A DNA stretch of 23,055 nucleotides, from the NCBI GenBank assembly GCA_964371945.1, contig CAYJPA010000091.1, positions 1-23,055 on the forward strand. Direction: 5' to 3'. Positions 1 through 6,138 of the stretch are shown piece by piece. The position numbers were made by a program, and so were the translations under genes. Every line of letters starts with the position of its first letter. The first letter of the stretch is position 1. The notes under the pieces were generated by a model that was not told where the DNA came from, searched no databases, and saw only the letters and a list, made by a program, of their open reading frames with translations. Origin of the DNA: CAYJPA01 sp964371945 (lineage in GTDB: Bacteria > Chloroflexota > Chloroflexia > Thermomicrobiales > UBA6265).

Positions 1-2227
1 GATCGCTATCGCTCTTCCAGAAGCGACGCCGATTCCGGCGGATGTACCAGTTCGAAAGCTCCTCGACCACGAAATGCTCGATTTCGTTCGCCGCTCCGTT
101 GGGGTCGTAGGCCGAAAGTCGATCGCGGGTGAGGTCGATCACCTGGTTTAACCGGGAGATGATCCAGCGGTCGAGCAGCGTTCGCTCGGACATCGGAACG
201 TGATTGGCCCCGTCGTTTGGATCGAACCCATCCAGCCGGGCGTAAGTGATGAAGAATGAATAGGAATTCCAGAGGGGCAGGATGAACCGGCGGCGAACCT
301 CGTCCGCGACGCTGAAGCCGAAGTTGACATTGACGCTTGGATTCACAGTCGAGAAGAGCCAGCGCATGGTGTCGACGCCCATCGATTCCGCGGCGTCCTC
401 GAACCAAATCGCATTGCCCTTGCTCTTGTGCATCTCGTCGCCCTTTTCATCGCGCATGAGGGCGTAGGAGAAGACATTGCGGAAGGCGGGCTCGTTGGTC
501 AACGCGGTGCTCTCGGCGATGACCGCGTAGAACCAGTTCCGGAACTGGCCGGGGAAGCTCTCAGTGATCAAATCGGCCGGATACCAGTATTCCCAGTAAT
601 CGCGGTCATGCCGGTATTTGAGCGTCGAAAAGGCCACGATCCCCGCGTCGAGCCACGGATTGCCGACATCGGGAATCCGGCTCACTTTCTCACCACACGA
701 AGCGCAGGCGATCTTGACCGCGTCGATCCAGGGCCGGTGTGGCGTATTGCCGTCGAACTCGTCCCAACCTTCGACCGCGCGCTCCTTGAGCTCGACCTCG
801 CTGCCGATTACCTCAAATTTGCCGCAGGAAGCGCACTCGTAGATCGGTAATGCCAATCCCCAGTAGCGCTTCTTGGAGATCATCCAGTCGTCCATGTGCG
901 CGAGCCAGTCGAGCTCGCGGTCCATGCCGAAACTCGGCACCCAGTTGACCTGGCGGGTGACGTCCATCATCGGCTGGCGAAGCTCGTTCATCGAGATGAA
1001 CCATTCGTCGACCAACCGGAAAACAAGATCGGTGCCGCAACGCCAGCAAACCGGATAGCGGTGCTTGTACTGCTCGCCGCGGTAAAGGAGTCCCTTTTCC
1101 TGCAGGTTCTTCATGATCGGGGTCGCGACTTCGTGGACGTATTGCCCGGTCAGCCAGTCGAAGCCGTCGACATAGACTCCGAATTCGTTGATCGGCGCCA
1201 CGACCGCCAATTCGTTGACCTTTGAGAGCGCGAAGTCCTCTTTGCCGCAGCCGGGAGCAATGTGGACGATGCCAGTGCCCTCGCCGGCGGACACGTCGGT
1301 CCAGGAGATGATTCGATGAACCACTCCTTCGGATGCTGGGAGCTCGTCGAAGGGACCGGTGTATGTGCGTCCGAGCAGTTCTTCGCCCTTGAGCTCACGG
1401 GTCACGACGTACTCGCCGCGAAGGGCATTTTTGGCGGCGTCGCGGGCGAGGTAGTACGCACGGCCGTCTTGCACGACCCGGATGTAGTCGAGATCCGGAT
1501 GAACCGCGGCCGCGACATTCGCGGCAAGCGTCCAGGGCGTTGTGGTCCAGGCAAGCAGCGACGCGTTCTCCTCGTCGAGCAACGGGAAATGAACGAAAAC
1601 CGAGAGGTGTGCTCGCTCCTGGTAGCCCTCGGTGACGATCTCATGCTCTGAAATGCCCGTACCGCAGCGCGGGCACCAGGGCATCACATCGTGGCCTTTG
1701 TAGATCCATCCGCGCTCATGACATGTCTTCAGGAAGTGCCAGATGGTGTAGTTGTTCTCGTCGGACATCGTGAAATAGGAGTCATCCCAGTCCATCCAAT
1801 ACCCGAGCCGGATCGACTGATCGGATTGGCGTTTCGCGAATTTGACGACCCGCTGCTTGCAGCGGTCGACGAACTCGGCGACCCCGAAGGTTTCGATATC
1901 GCGCTTGCTCTTCAGCCCAAGCTCCTTTTCGACTTCGACCTCAACCCATAGTCCCTGACAATCGAAGCCGTTTTGAAAGCGCTGCCGCTCGCCGAGCATC
2001 GCGTGATAGCGCTGGAAGAGGTCCTTGTAGGTTCGACCCCAGGCGTGGTGAACGCCCATCGGGTTGTTGGCCGTGATCGGGCCGTCGAGAAACGAAAAGC
2101 GTTTCACGGCGGCATCGTTGCGATGCAGGTACTTGTCGACGATCGCGTCGCGATCCCACCATGCGAGGAGATCGCGCTCCATCGCGGGGAAATCGACTTT
2201 GGTTGGCACTTCGTGGAATGTAGGCAT
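1..2227 (-). CDS. ileS: Isoleucyl-tRNA synthetase, 3' end cut by window edge
   Basis: Class I aminoacyl-tRNA synthetase that charges tRNA-Ile in the cytoplasm. About 742 codons are visible from the ATG at 2227 to the left edge; family members are about 1,000-1,050 residues, so the anticodon-binding C-terminus is missing. The N-terminus reads MPTFHEVPTKVDFPAMERD. The HIGH-type motif lies in NNPMGVHHAWGRTYKD (residues about 55-69), followed by FDCQGLWVEVEVEKELG. A Cys pair (WCPRCG) comes next, then the CP1 editing domain (TTTPWTLAANVA), then the KMSKS-type motif EMHKSKGN (about 598-605), and finally WYIRRNRRRFW at the edge. The start is set by GGAG at 2240-2237, 9 nt upstream; an in-frame ATG at 2236 abuts this GGAG and is unlikely. 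The T-box leader upstream independently supports Ile specificity. Both catalytic signatures differ from the textbook forms but match, as I remember it, a recognised IleRS clade in Chloroflexota and Actinobacteria. Confidence 0.93.
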   Translation of the reverse strand, partial: MPTFHEVPTKVDFPAMERDLLAWWDRDAIVDKYLHRNDAAVKRFSFLDGPITANNPMGVHHAWGRTYKDLFQRYHAMLGERQRFQNGFDCQGLWVEVEVEKELGLKSKRDIETFGVAEFVDRCKQRVVKFAKRQSDQSIRLGYWMDWDDSYFTMSDENNYTIWHFLKTCHERGWIYKGHDVMPWCPRCGTGISEHEIVTEGYQERAHLSVFVHFPLLDEENASLLAWTTTPWTLAANVAAAVHPDLDYIRVVQDGRAYYLARDAAKNALRGEYVVTRELKGEELLGRTYTGPFDELPASEGVVHRIISWTDVSAGEGTGIVHIAPGCGKEDFALSKVNELAVVAPINEFGVYVDGFDWLTGQYVHEVATPIMKNLQEKGLLYRGEQYKHRYPVCWRCGTDLVFRLVDEWFISMNELRQPMMDVTRQVNWVPSFGMDRELDWLAHMDDWMISKKRYWGLALPIYECASCGKFEVIGSEVELKERAVEGWDEFDGNTPHRPWIDAVKIACASCGEKVSRIPDVGNPWLDAGIVAFSTLKYRHDRDYWEYWYPADLITESFPGQFRNWFYAVIAESTALTNEPAFRNVFSYALMRDEKGDEMHKSKGNAIWFEDAAESMGVDTMRWLFSTVNPSVNVNFGFSVADEVRRRFILPLWNSYSFFITYARLDGFDPNDGANHVPMSERTLLDRWIISRLNQVIDLTRDRLSAYDPNGAANEIEHFVVEELSNWYIRRNRRRFWKSDSD

Positions 2228-2261
2228 CACGCTCATCTCCGGAATCTGGTCAATGAACAAC

Positions 2262-2289
2262 AAAAAACCCGCCCTCTGTAGAGGACGGG
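2262..2289 (-). terminator. T-box intrinsic terminator before ileS
   Basis: On the minus strand, CCCGTCCTCT pairs with AGAGGGCGGG over 10 bp (one G-T wobble), followed by six T residues. The 5' arm overlaps the distal part of the T-box antiterminator, so the two structures are mutually exclusive. It ends about 35 nt before the ileS start codon. Confidence 0.9.
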
Positions 2290-2505
2290 CGAGCCCGCGG
2301 TACCACCTCGATTGACAGGCGAACAACGCCTATCCACTCAGGCACGTGCGAACGTGCCACCGCGTTATCGGGCGGATCCCGGTCATACCTACTGCGCTTT
2401 TTGCGGTTCGGGTAACGGCTCGGGAAGGATCTCCATTCGCGGCGATCAGTTTCCGGCTTTCACCATCTCGGAATCGCTCGATTATCGCCCACGGTGGCAC
2501 TGTTT
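2262..2505 (-). ncRNA. T-box riboswitch (tRNA-Ile sensing) leader of ileS
   Basis: Read on the minus strand. Stem I has the distal AGATGGTGAAAG element (2468-2457) closed by GCGAT/ATCGC and CCG/CGG pairs. A specifier loop follows, with ATC (an Ile codon) at 2430-2428 just before CTTCCCGAG. Two hairpins come next: GGCACGT/ACGTGCC with a TCGC loop, then AGGCG/CGCCT. The T-box core TGGTACCGCG is at 2305-2296. The bulge UGGU is complementary to a tRNA 3' end ACCA, which fits the A73 discriminator of tRNA-Ile. The terminator that competes with the antiterminator is at 2289-2262. Known T-box logic: uncharged tRNA-Ile stabilises the antiterminator and lets ileS be transcribed. Boundaries of Stem I are approximate. 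Confidence 0.92.
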
Positions 2506-2533
2506 CCGTCAACACCTTCTTCAATTGGCCATA

Positions 2534-2563
2534 AGTGTAGCGCGGACCAATCAGTTCGACCAA
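2534..2563 (-). promoter_or_regulatory. ileS: Candidate proximal promoter of the ileS T-box leader
   Basis: On the minus strand, TTGGTC at 2563-2558 and TACACT at 2539-2534 are separated by 18 nt. Transcription would start near 2527, about 20-30 nt before Stem I, which gives a leader of about 300 nt, the usual T-box size. The match to consensus is only moderate. Confidence 0.35.
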
Positions 2564-2601
2564 GCACGGACGGCAACGCGGTTCTCGCGATCGAGAAAAC
2601 G

Positions 2602-2626
2602 CACAAAATGTCACAAAATGTCACAG
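2602..2626. repeat. ATGTCACA repeat with 10-bp period, copy A
   Basis: ATGTCACA occurs at 2608-2615 and 2618-2625, exactly 10 bp apart, with a decayed third unit (only CACA kept) at about 2598-2605. The same array, with three good units, is at 18142-18169. Ten base pairs is about one helical turn, so the units would lie on one face of the DNA. It sits between the T-box leader and the distal promoter candidate. It may be a protein-binding site or the remnant of a mobile element end; the sequence alone does not decide. Confidence 0.75.
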
Positions 2627-2785
2627 GTGTGGAGATTGATCAGCATGTATCGCTGGTCCCGTTGCTGAAGGGAATCAACACTATCGAACTCCAGTTCGAC
2701 GCGCTAAGCCAAAGTTTTATATGATGAGAGATATCACAGTCAACCGATCATTAGAAACGTTTTGCAGGAGCTACAGAAGGTGAAG
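2627..2785. other. Intergenic stretch without a recognisable gene
   Basis: This lies between the ATGTCACA repeat and the REP-like inverted repeat. It is AT-richer than its surroundings. Apart from the distal ileS promoter candidate at 2716-2743, I see no coding frame with a ribosome binding site, no RNA gene and no terminator here. Confidence 0.6.
2716..2743 (-). promoter_or_regulatory. ileS: Candidate distal promoter for ileS leader (TTGACT-N16-TATAAA)
   Basis: On the minus strand, TTGACT at 2743-2738 and TATAAA at 2721-2716 are separated by 16 nt, in an AT-rich patch. This is a better sigma-70 match than the site at 2534-2563. It would give an unusually long leader of about 480 nt that crosses the ATGTCACA repeat at 2602-2626 before the T-box. 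It points toward ileS; there is no plus-strand gene here for it to serve. Confidence 0.45.
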
Positions 2786-2852
2786 CTGTAGTCGCGTGAT
2801 TTATTACGCCCGCATCAACAATGAACGAGCGCAATAAATTGCGCGACTACAG
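2786..2852. repeat. REP-like inverted repeat (two palindromic units)
   Basis: Arms at 2786-2809 and 2829-2852 are inverted copies matching at 21 of 24 positions. Each starts with CTGTAGTCGCG, and each inner part is itself a near palindrome (GCGCAAT TT ATTGCGC in the right arm). The whole could fold as one long hairpin or as two small cruciforms, the design of REP/BIME elements. The right arm overlaps the last codons and the TAG stop of the GDPD gene. It may also act as that gene's 3' end structure, though there is no T tract. Confidence 0.75.
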
Positions 2853-3617
2853 GGAATTGTGGCGATCCTGTTTTAGGAGCTCGTTCACCAAATCAGGGCG
2901 GTTGGAGATGATGCCGTCAACACCCAAGTCGATCATTCGCTGGATCTGTTTGGGATGATCGACCGTCCAGGAGTTCACCCGAACACCAAATCGGTGCATC
3001 GTCCTCACCAGGAGATCGCTGCAGATCCGGTAGTGGATCATGACGTCGGTCGCGCTTACCGCCCGGACGGCCGCCAGCAGTGGTAGAGGTGTAGCAAACT
3101 GTAGGCTCAGCGAAGCCATTCGTTTTGCAAGTTTCGAGGGAAAACCGGTCGACATATGACCCGTCGAGAGCCCGATCCGGAAATCGGGGAAAGCGCGCCG
3201 CACGGCGATCAACACGGAAGCATGCGTCGACGAAACCGCCGTATTCGAGCCCAAGTTCAACTCACTCATTTGGGCCATAAGTTCGCGCTCATAGCCGGGC
3301 GCCTTGACGTCAATCAACAACGCTGCTGTGTCGCCGATGAGCTCGACTGCTTCGTGAAGTGTCAGAAGACCGGGTAACGCTTCGCGCAGTTGTGCAGTTG
3401 TCAAAGCTCGCACATGCGATCTTGTGCCATTTGACAGTTTGACGTGCTCATCGTGAACGAGCACGATTTTCCCCTCGGCCGAGCGTTGCACATCGAACTC
3501 GATCCGATCGACCCCGATCTTCAGCGCCTGCTCGATTGCTGGACGACTGTTCCCCGGAAAGAAACCGCCGGCGCCGCCGTGCCCAATCACCTCAATGGGC
3601 CGACTCGCGGCGCTCAT
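2847..3617 (-). CDS. Glycerophosphodiester phosphodiesterase (GDPD) family protein
   Basis: TIM-barrel hydrolase family that releases glycerol-3-phosphate or a lipid from phosphodiesters. 256 residues from the ATG at 3617, the usual single-domain size. That start is chosen because its ATG overlaps the TGA stop of the upstream PAP2 gene (ATGA at 3617-3614); an upstream in-frame ATG at 3710 would lie deep inside PAP2 and add a tail foreign to the family. Visible motifs: IGHGGAGG (H13), PGNS (21-24), IEFDV (E40, D42), LVHDEH (H55) and LIDVK (D103, K105). The family consensus is HRG, PENT, E-x-D, HD and E-x-K, so the Arg after the first His and the Glu of PENT are missing. The TAG stop falls in a REP-like repeat arm. 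Family is near certain; activity and substrate are not. Confidence 0.88.
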   Translation of the reverse strand: MSAASRPIEVIGHGGAGGFFPGNSRPAIEQALKIGVDRIEFDVQRSAEGKIVLVHDEHVKLSNGTRSHVRALTTAQLREALPGLLTLHEAVELIGDTAALLIDVKAPGYERELMAQMSELNLGSNTAVSSTHASVLIAVRRAFPDFRIGLSTGHMSTGFPSKLAKRMASLSLQFATPLPLLAAVRAVSATDVMIHYRICSDLLVRTMHRFGVRVNSWTVDHPKQIQRMIDLGVDGIISNRPDLVNELLKQDRHNSL

Positions 3618-4318
3618 GTACGACGGTATCGCAGGCGCCGGTAGATCGACGTCAAAACCATGAGATAGGTCGACCCCAGCAAATACGACGTGACGACATC
3701 GGTGAACCAATGATGTCCGAGGTAGATTCTGCTTGGACCTACGAGAGCGATCTTCGCGGCAAAGAAGGCGATGGTCGCTCGGCGCAACCCCTTGTGCTTG
3801 ATCCGTTGACTGGCCAAATAGGCGAGCATGCCGTAGACGCCGGTGTAGTTGATGACGTGGCCGCTCGGGAAGCTTGTACCGCCAATCCGAGCCTTGGTGA
3901 CGCGGAAATCGCCCTCAACCGGCCGGGGCCGTTTCATGATCATCTTGAGCGTGCCGGAGATTGCGCTCGTGCCCCATCCCGCGAGTTGAAAAAAGGCGTC
4001 AAGCCGGTTGCCGAACGCGCCGATCAAGGCAGGGATCACGATCGGCAGCGTGCGGCTCTGTGGCGGAAAGCCCGCCCACGATACGGCGTGCATCAAGCGA
4101 GAGAACCAGGGATTTTGCTGTTGTTGGATGGCTCGCGTGACCTTCGCATCGAGCTCGGAGGTCTTCCCGCTTTTCACGAGTTTTGTGATGATTCCCACGG
4201 TGATGAGCGCAACGACGATGTACGCAAATCGACATCTTCTGCTCAAGATCGCGCGTTCAGGATGCAAAGAGCTTCTCCAACTTGATCGTCGAGTGCCGTG
4301 CCGTTTCTTGTTGACCAT
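3614..4318 (-). CDS. PAP2-family membrane phosphatase
   Basis: Membrane-bound phosphatase of the type that dephosphorylates phosphatidate, PG-phosphate or undecaprenyl-PP. 234 residues from the ATG at 4318; an in-frame TTG at 4345 is possible, and neither has a clear Shine-Dalgarno. The three PAP2 signatures are present in order: KMIMKRPRP, FPSGH, and SRIYLGHHWFTDV with its catalytic His and Asp. A hydrophobic segment (FAYIVVALITVGIITKLV) follows a basic N-terminus, and several more segments surround the motifs. Its TGA stop overlaps the ATG of the downstream GDPD gene, so the two are probably translated together. That suggests a joint role in glycerophospholipid turnover (inference). It is divergent from the DUF2085 gene. 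Confidence 0.9.
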   Translation of the reverse strand: MVNKKRHGTRRSSWRSSLHPERAILSRRCRFAYIVVALITVGIITKLVKSGKTSELDAKVTRAIQQQQNPWFSRLMHAVSWAGFPPQSRTLPIVIPALIGAFGNRLDAFFQLAGWGTSAISGTLKMIMKRPRPVEGDFRVTKARIGGTSFPSGHVINYTGVYGMLAYLASQRIKHKGLRRATIAFFAAKIALVGPSRIYLGHHWFTDVVTSYLLGSTYLMVLTSIYRRLRYRRT

Positions 4319-4392
4319 GCTATCGGTAGTGCAATCGAGCAACAAGGCACTGAGCCCCGACTTTGGACCAAACGACCATGGTAGATTGCCAC

Positions 4393-4411
4393 CAACGTTC
4401 TTATCACGTTG
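4393..4411. promoter_or_regulatory. Small inverted repeat in the PAP2/DUF2085 divergent gap
   Basis: CAACGT and ACGTTG flank a 7-nt spacer (TCTTATC), just upstream of the DUF2085 ribosome binding site. The placement would suit an operator acting on one or both divergent genes. Six-base arms are short enough to occur by chance, and no clear promoter hexamers were found in this gap. Confidence 0.3.
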
Positions 4412-4423
4412 AGGAATTCAGGA

Positions 4424-5242
4424 ATGCAAGCCTCGGCCGATTCTCGATTTACCTCGAACACTGACCGGTCAAGCTATCTTTTTCCGCTAACGTTGATTGG
4501 ACTAGTGCTGCTTTTTCTCGCGGCACCTTGGTCCTGGCAACACAAGGCCCATGCAGCGCTTCACGGCTTGTGCGCGCAAACGCCGAGCCACACGCTCATG
4601 CTCGGCGGTCACGCGCTTCCATTCGATAGCCGGATGACTGGCATTTACGGTGGATTTCTCTCCACGATCGTCATTCTCGTGGCGTTGGGCAGGCATCGCG
4701 CCAGCCGGATGCCGAGTATCCCCGTGTTCGGGATTCTTGCGCTCTTCGTTGGCTTGATGGCGATCGACGGTTTCAATTCGCTCTTTCTCGATCTCCAGCG
4801 TCCCCATCTCTACGAACCAAACAACCACCTCCGGCTGGTGACGGGCATCGGAACCGGCGTCGCAATCGCCTGCGTGATCTGCTATCTCGCGGCGATATCG
4901 CTTTGGCGGCAGACGGATGCGAAACGACGCGTGGTTGAGCCGCGCGATTTTCTCATCCTCTTGCCCGCGCAAATTCCAGTTGTCGCTATCGTGCTTTCAG
5001 ACGCAAGTTGGCTCGCGTTTCCGATGACGCTACTGTTGGTTTTCTCCGCGGTGATCGTGATTTCGTCATTGGCGTTGATCGCGATCGTCTTGTTCCGATA
5101 CCGAGACTGTACCTATTCACATCCAACCGAATTGCAGGGAACCGCAACCGCGGCGCTGCTGACAGCAATCGCCGTTATGGCGCTGCTTTCGGGAGGCAGA
5201 TTCCTGCTCGAAGACCTCATGAATATTCAGCCTTTGACGTGA
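4424..5242 (+). CDS. DUF2085-like membrane protein
   Basis: Integral membrane protein of unknown function. 272 residues from the ATG at 4424, which has GAGG 9 nt upstream; an in-frame TTG at 4409 would precede that site. The diagnostic stretch is HGLCAQTPSHTLMLGG followed by LPFDSRMTGIYGGFL (residues about 47-79), matching DUF2085, where it normally reads CHQ-P-R-x-F and P-x-C-x-R-C-x-G-x-Y. Cys50 is kept, but the His and the two Cys of the second motif are replaced (D68, M71). About seven hydrophobic segments are visible: one before the motif, others around 75-93, 102-122, 143-165, 178-195, 198-220 and 247-263. The next gene is 122 nt downstream on the same strand. Family moderately sure; function unknown. 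Confidence 0.75.
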   Translation: MQASADSRFTSNTDRSSYLFPLTLIGLVLLFLAAPWSWQHKAHAALHGLCAQTPSHTLMLGGHALPFDSRMTGIYGGFLSTIVILVALGRHRASRMPSIPVFGILALFVGLMAIDGFNSLFLDLQRPHLYEPNNHLRLVTGIGTGVAIACVICYLAAISLWRQTDAKRRVVEPRDFLILLPAQIPVVAIVLSDASWLAFPMTLLLVFSAVIVISSLALIAIVLFRYRDCTYSHPTELQGTATAALLTAIAVMALLSGGRFLLEDLMNIQPLT

Positions 5243-5263
5243 AGCGCCGAAAAGTCGCTGTGC

Positions 5264-5269
5264 TACACT
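5264..5269 (+). promoter_or_regulatory. Candidate extended -10 promoter before the NERD-like gene
   Basis: TGC-TACACT is an extended -10 element. No -35 is seen at a proper distance. It lies in the 122-nt gap after the DUF2085 stop and would start the NERD-like/holB/ricT run about 90 nt before its first start codon. In the same leader, CCGGCC near 5330 can pair with GGCCGG at 5353-5358, next to the ribosome binding site. Confidence 0.4.
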
Positions 5270-5364
5270 CGTGCGGACACGGGTGGATTTCCCGAGGTTC
5301 TGTTTATCTTTCGGCATCTGTCACTGGATGCCGGCCGCTTTTTGCGGCGAATGGCCGGGGAATA

Positions 5365-6138
5365 ATGCGGATCGTTCGAAATATCGGTCACGTCAAGCGC
5401 CGCAGGCGACTTGGCCGGTGGGCGGCGCTTTTAGGCTTCATGATGCTCGGCTCCACCTTCCTCCTCATCTTTTATCCAACCCAGATCATCGTCGCGTACG
5501 GTCTTCTCTTAATTGGCTTTGTTTCCTTCAATTTCGGAATGCAGCAGCTTGGAAAATGGAGCAACACTCCTCGTCATCCTCGCAACGATCTCGCGATCGA
5601 TGATCGCCTGCAGACGCTCTCAGACAAGTACGCGATTCTGCATTACATGCGATTTGGCAAGAAGGTCGTCGAGCATCTACTGGTCTATCCGGGCGGATTG
5701 GTTGTCCTTACGGCTCGCGATGTGCCCGGCACGATCGTCGCCAATGGCAACAAATGGCGGAAAAAGGGCTCCGGCGCGCTTCGGCTCTTCGGGATGAGCG
5801 GTCCCCAGCTTGGAAACCCGTCGTTTGAAAACGACGAAGCGGTCGCCCTGGTCGAGCAGAAATTGAAAGATGCACAGCTCGAATACGACGTTTCAGGTGC
5901 GATCGTTTTCACCGCCCCGAATGCCGATCTCGATACTGATGAGGCGGAGCACGACGCGGTTCTGGTCAGCGATCTGGCGGATTACATTCGCCGGATCGAG
6001 GTTGACCCAGCGTTCAAGAACAGCGAGCGCGATGCACTCGTGGAGCTGCTGACCGACGGCGAAGAGCTCGAGCGTACCGAGCGCACGTCCACGCGCCGGC
6101 CAGTGCGAGTCAAACGGCGCGCGCTGGGTAAGTCGTGA
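5365..6138 (+). CDS. NERD-like domain membrane protein (hypothetical)
   Basis: 257 residues from the ATG at 5365, which has a GGGGA stretch just upstream. Two hydrophobic segments (about 20-38 and 40-58) follow a very basic N-terminus (KRRRRLGR), so the C-terminal domain should face the cytoplasm. That domain resembles the nuclease-related NERD fold: ILHYMRFGKKVVEHLLVYPGG then LVVLTARDVPGTI and a conserved Trp (WRKKG), with GNPSFENDEAV and VSGAIVFTAP later. The NERD lysine in the IETK-type strand is not evident (LTARD here), so nuclease activity is doubtful. The C-terminus is Arg-rich (RRPVRVKRR). The gene overlaps holB by 4 nt (GTGA at 6135-6138), which implies coupled translation with a replication gene. 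Assignment is by pattern only. Confidence 0.65.
   Translation: MRIVRNIGHVKRRRRLGRWAALLGFMMLGSTFLLIFYPTQIIVAYGLLLIGFVSFNFGMQQLGKWSNTPRHPRNDLAIDDRLQTLSDKYAILHYMRFGKKVVEHLLVYPGGLVVLTARDVPGTIVANGNKWRKKGSGALRLFGMSGPQLGNPSFENDEAVALVEQKLKDAQLEYDVSGAIVFTAPNADLDTDEAEHDAVLVSDLADYIRRIEVDPAFKNSERDALVELLTDGEELERTERTSTRRPVRVKRRALGKS

Noticed and set aside
3618..3710. A longer GDPD starting at 3710
   Set aside because: The extension overlaps the PAP2 C-terminal coding region and lies before the first family strand. The ATGA overlap at 3614-3617 is a more natural start.
3536..4285. A 249-codon plus-strand open frame opposite PAP2 and GDPD
   Set aside because: It has no domain and no ribosome binding site, and both minus-strand genes have clear motifs and a coupled start.
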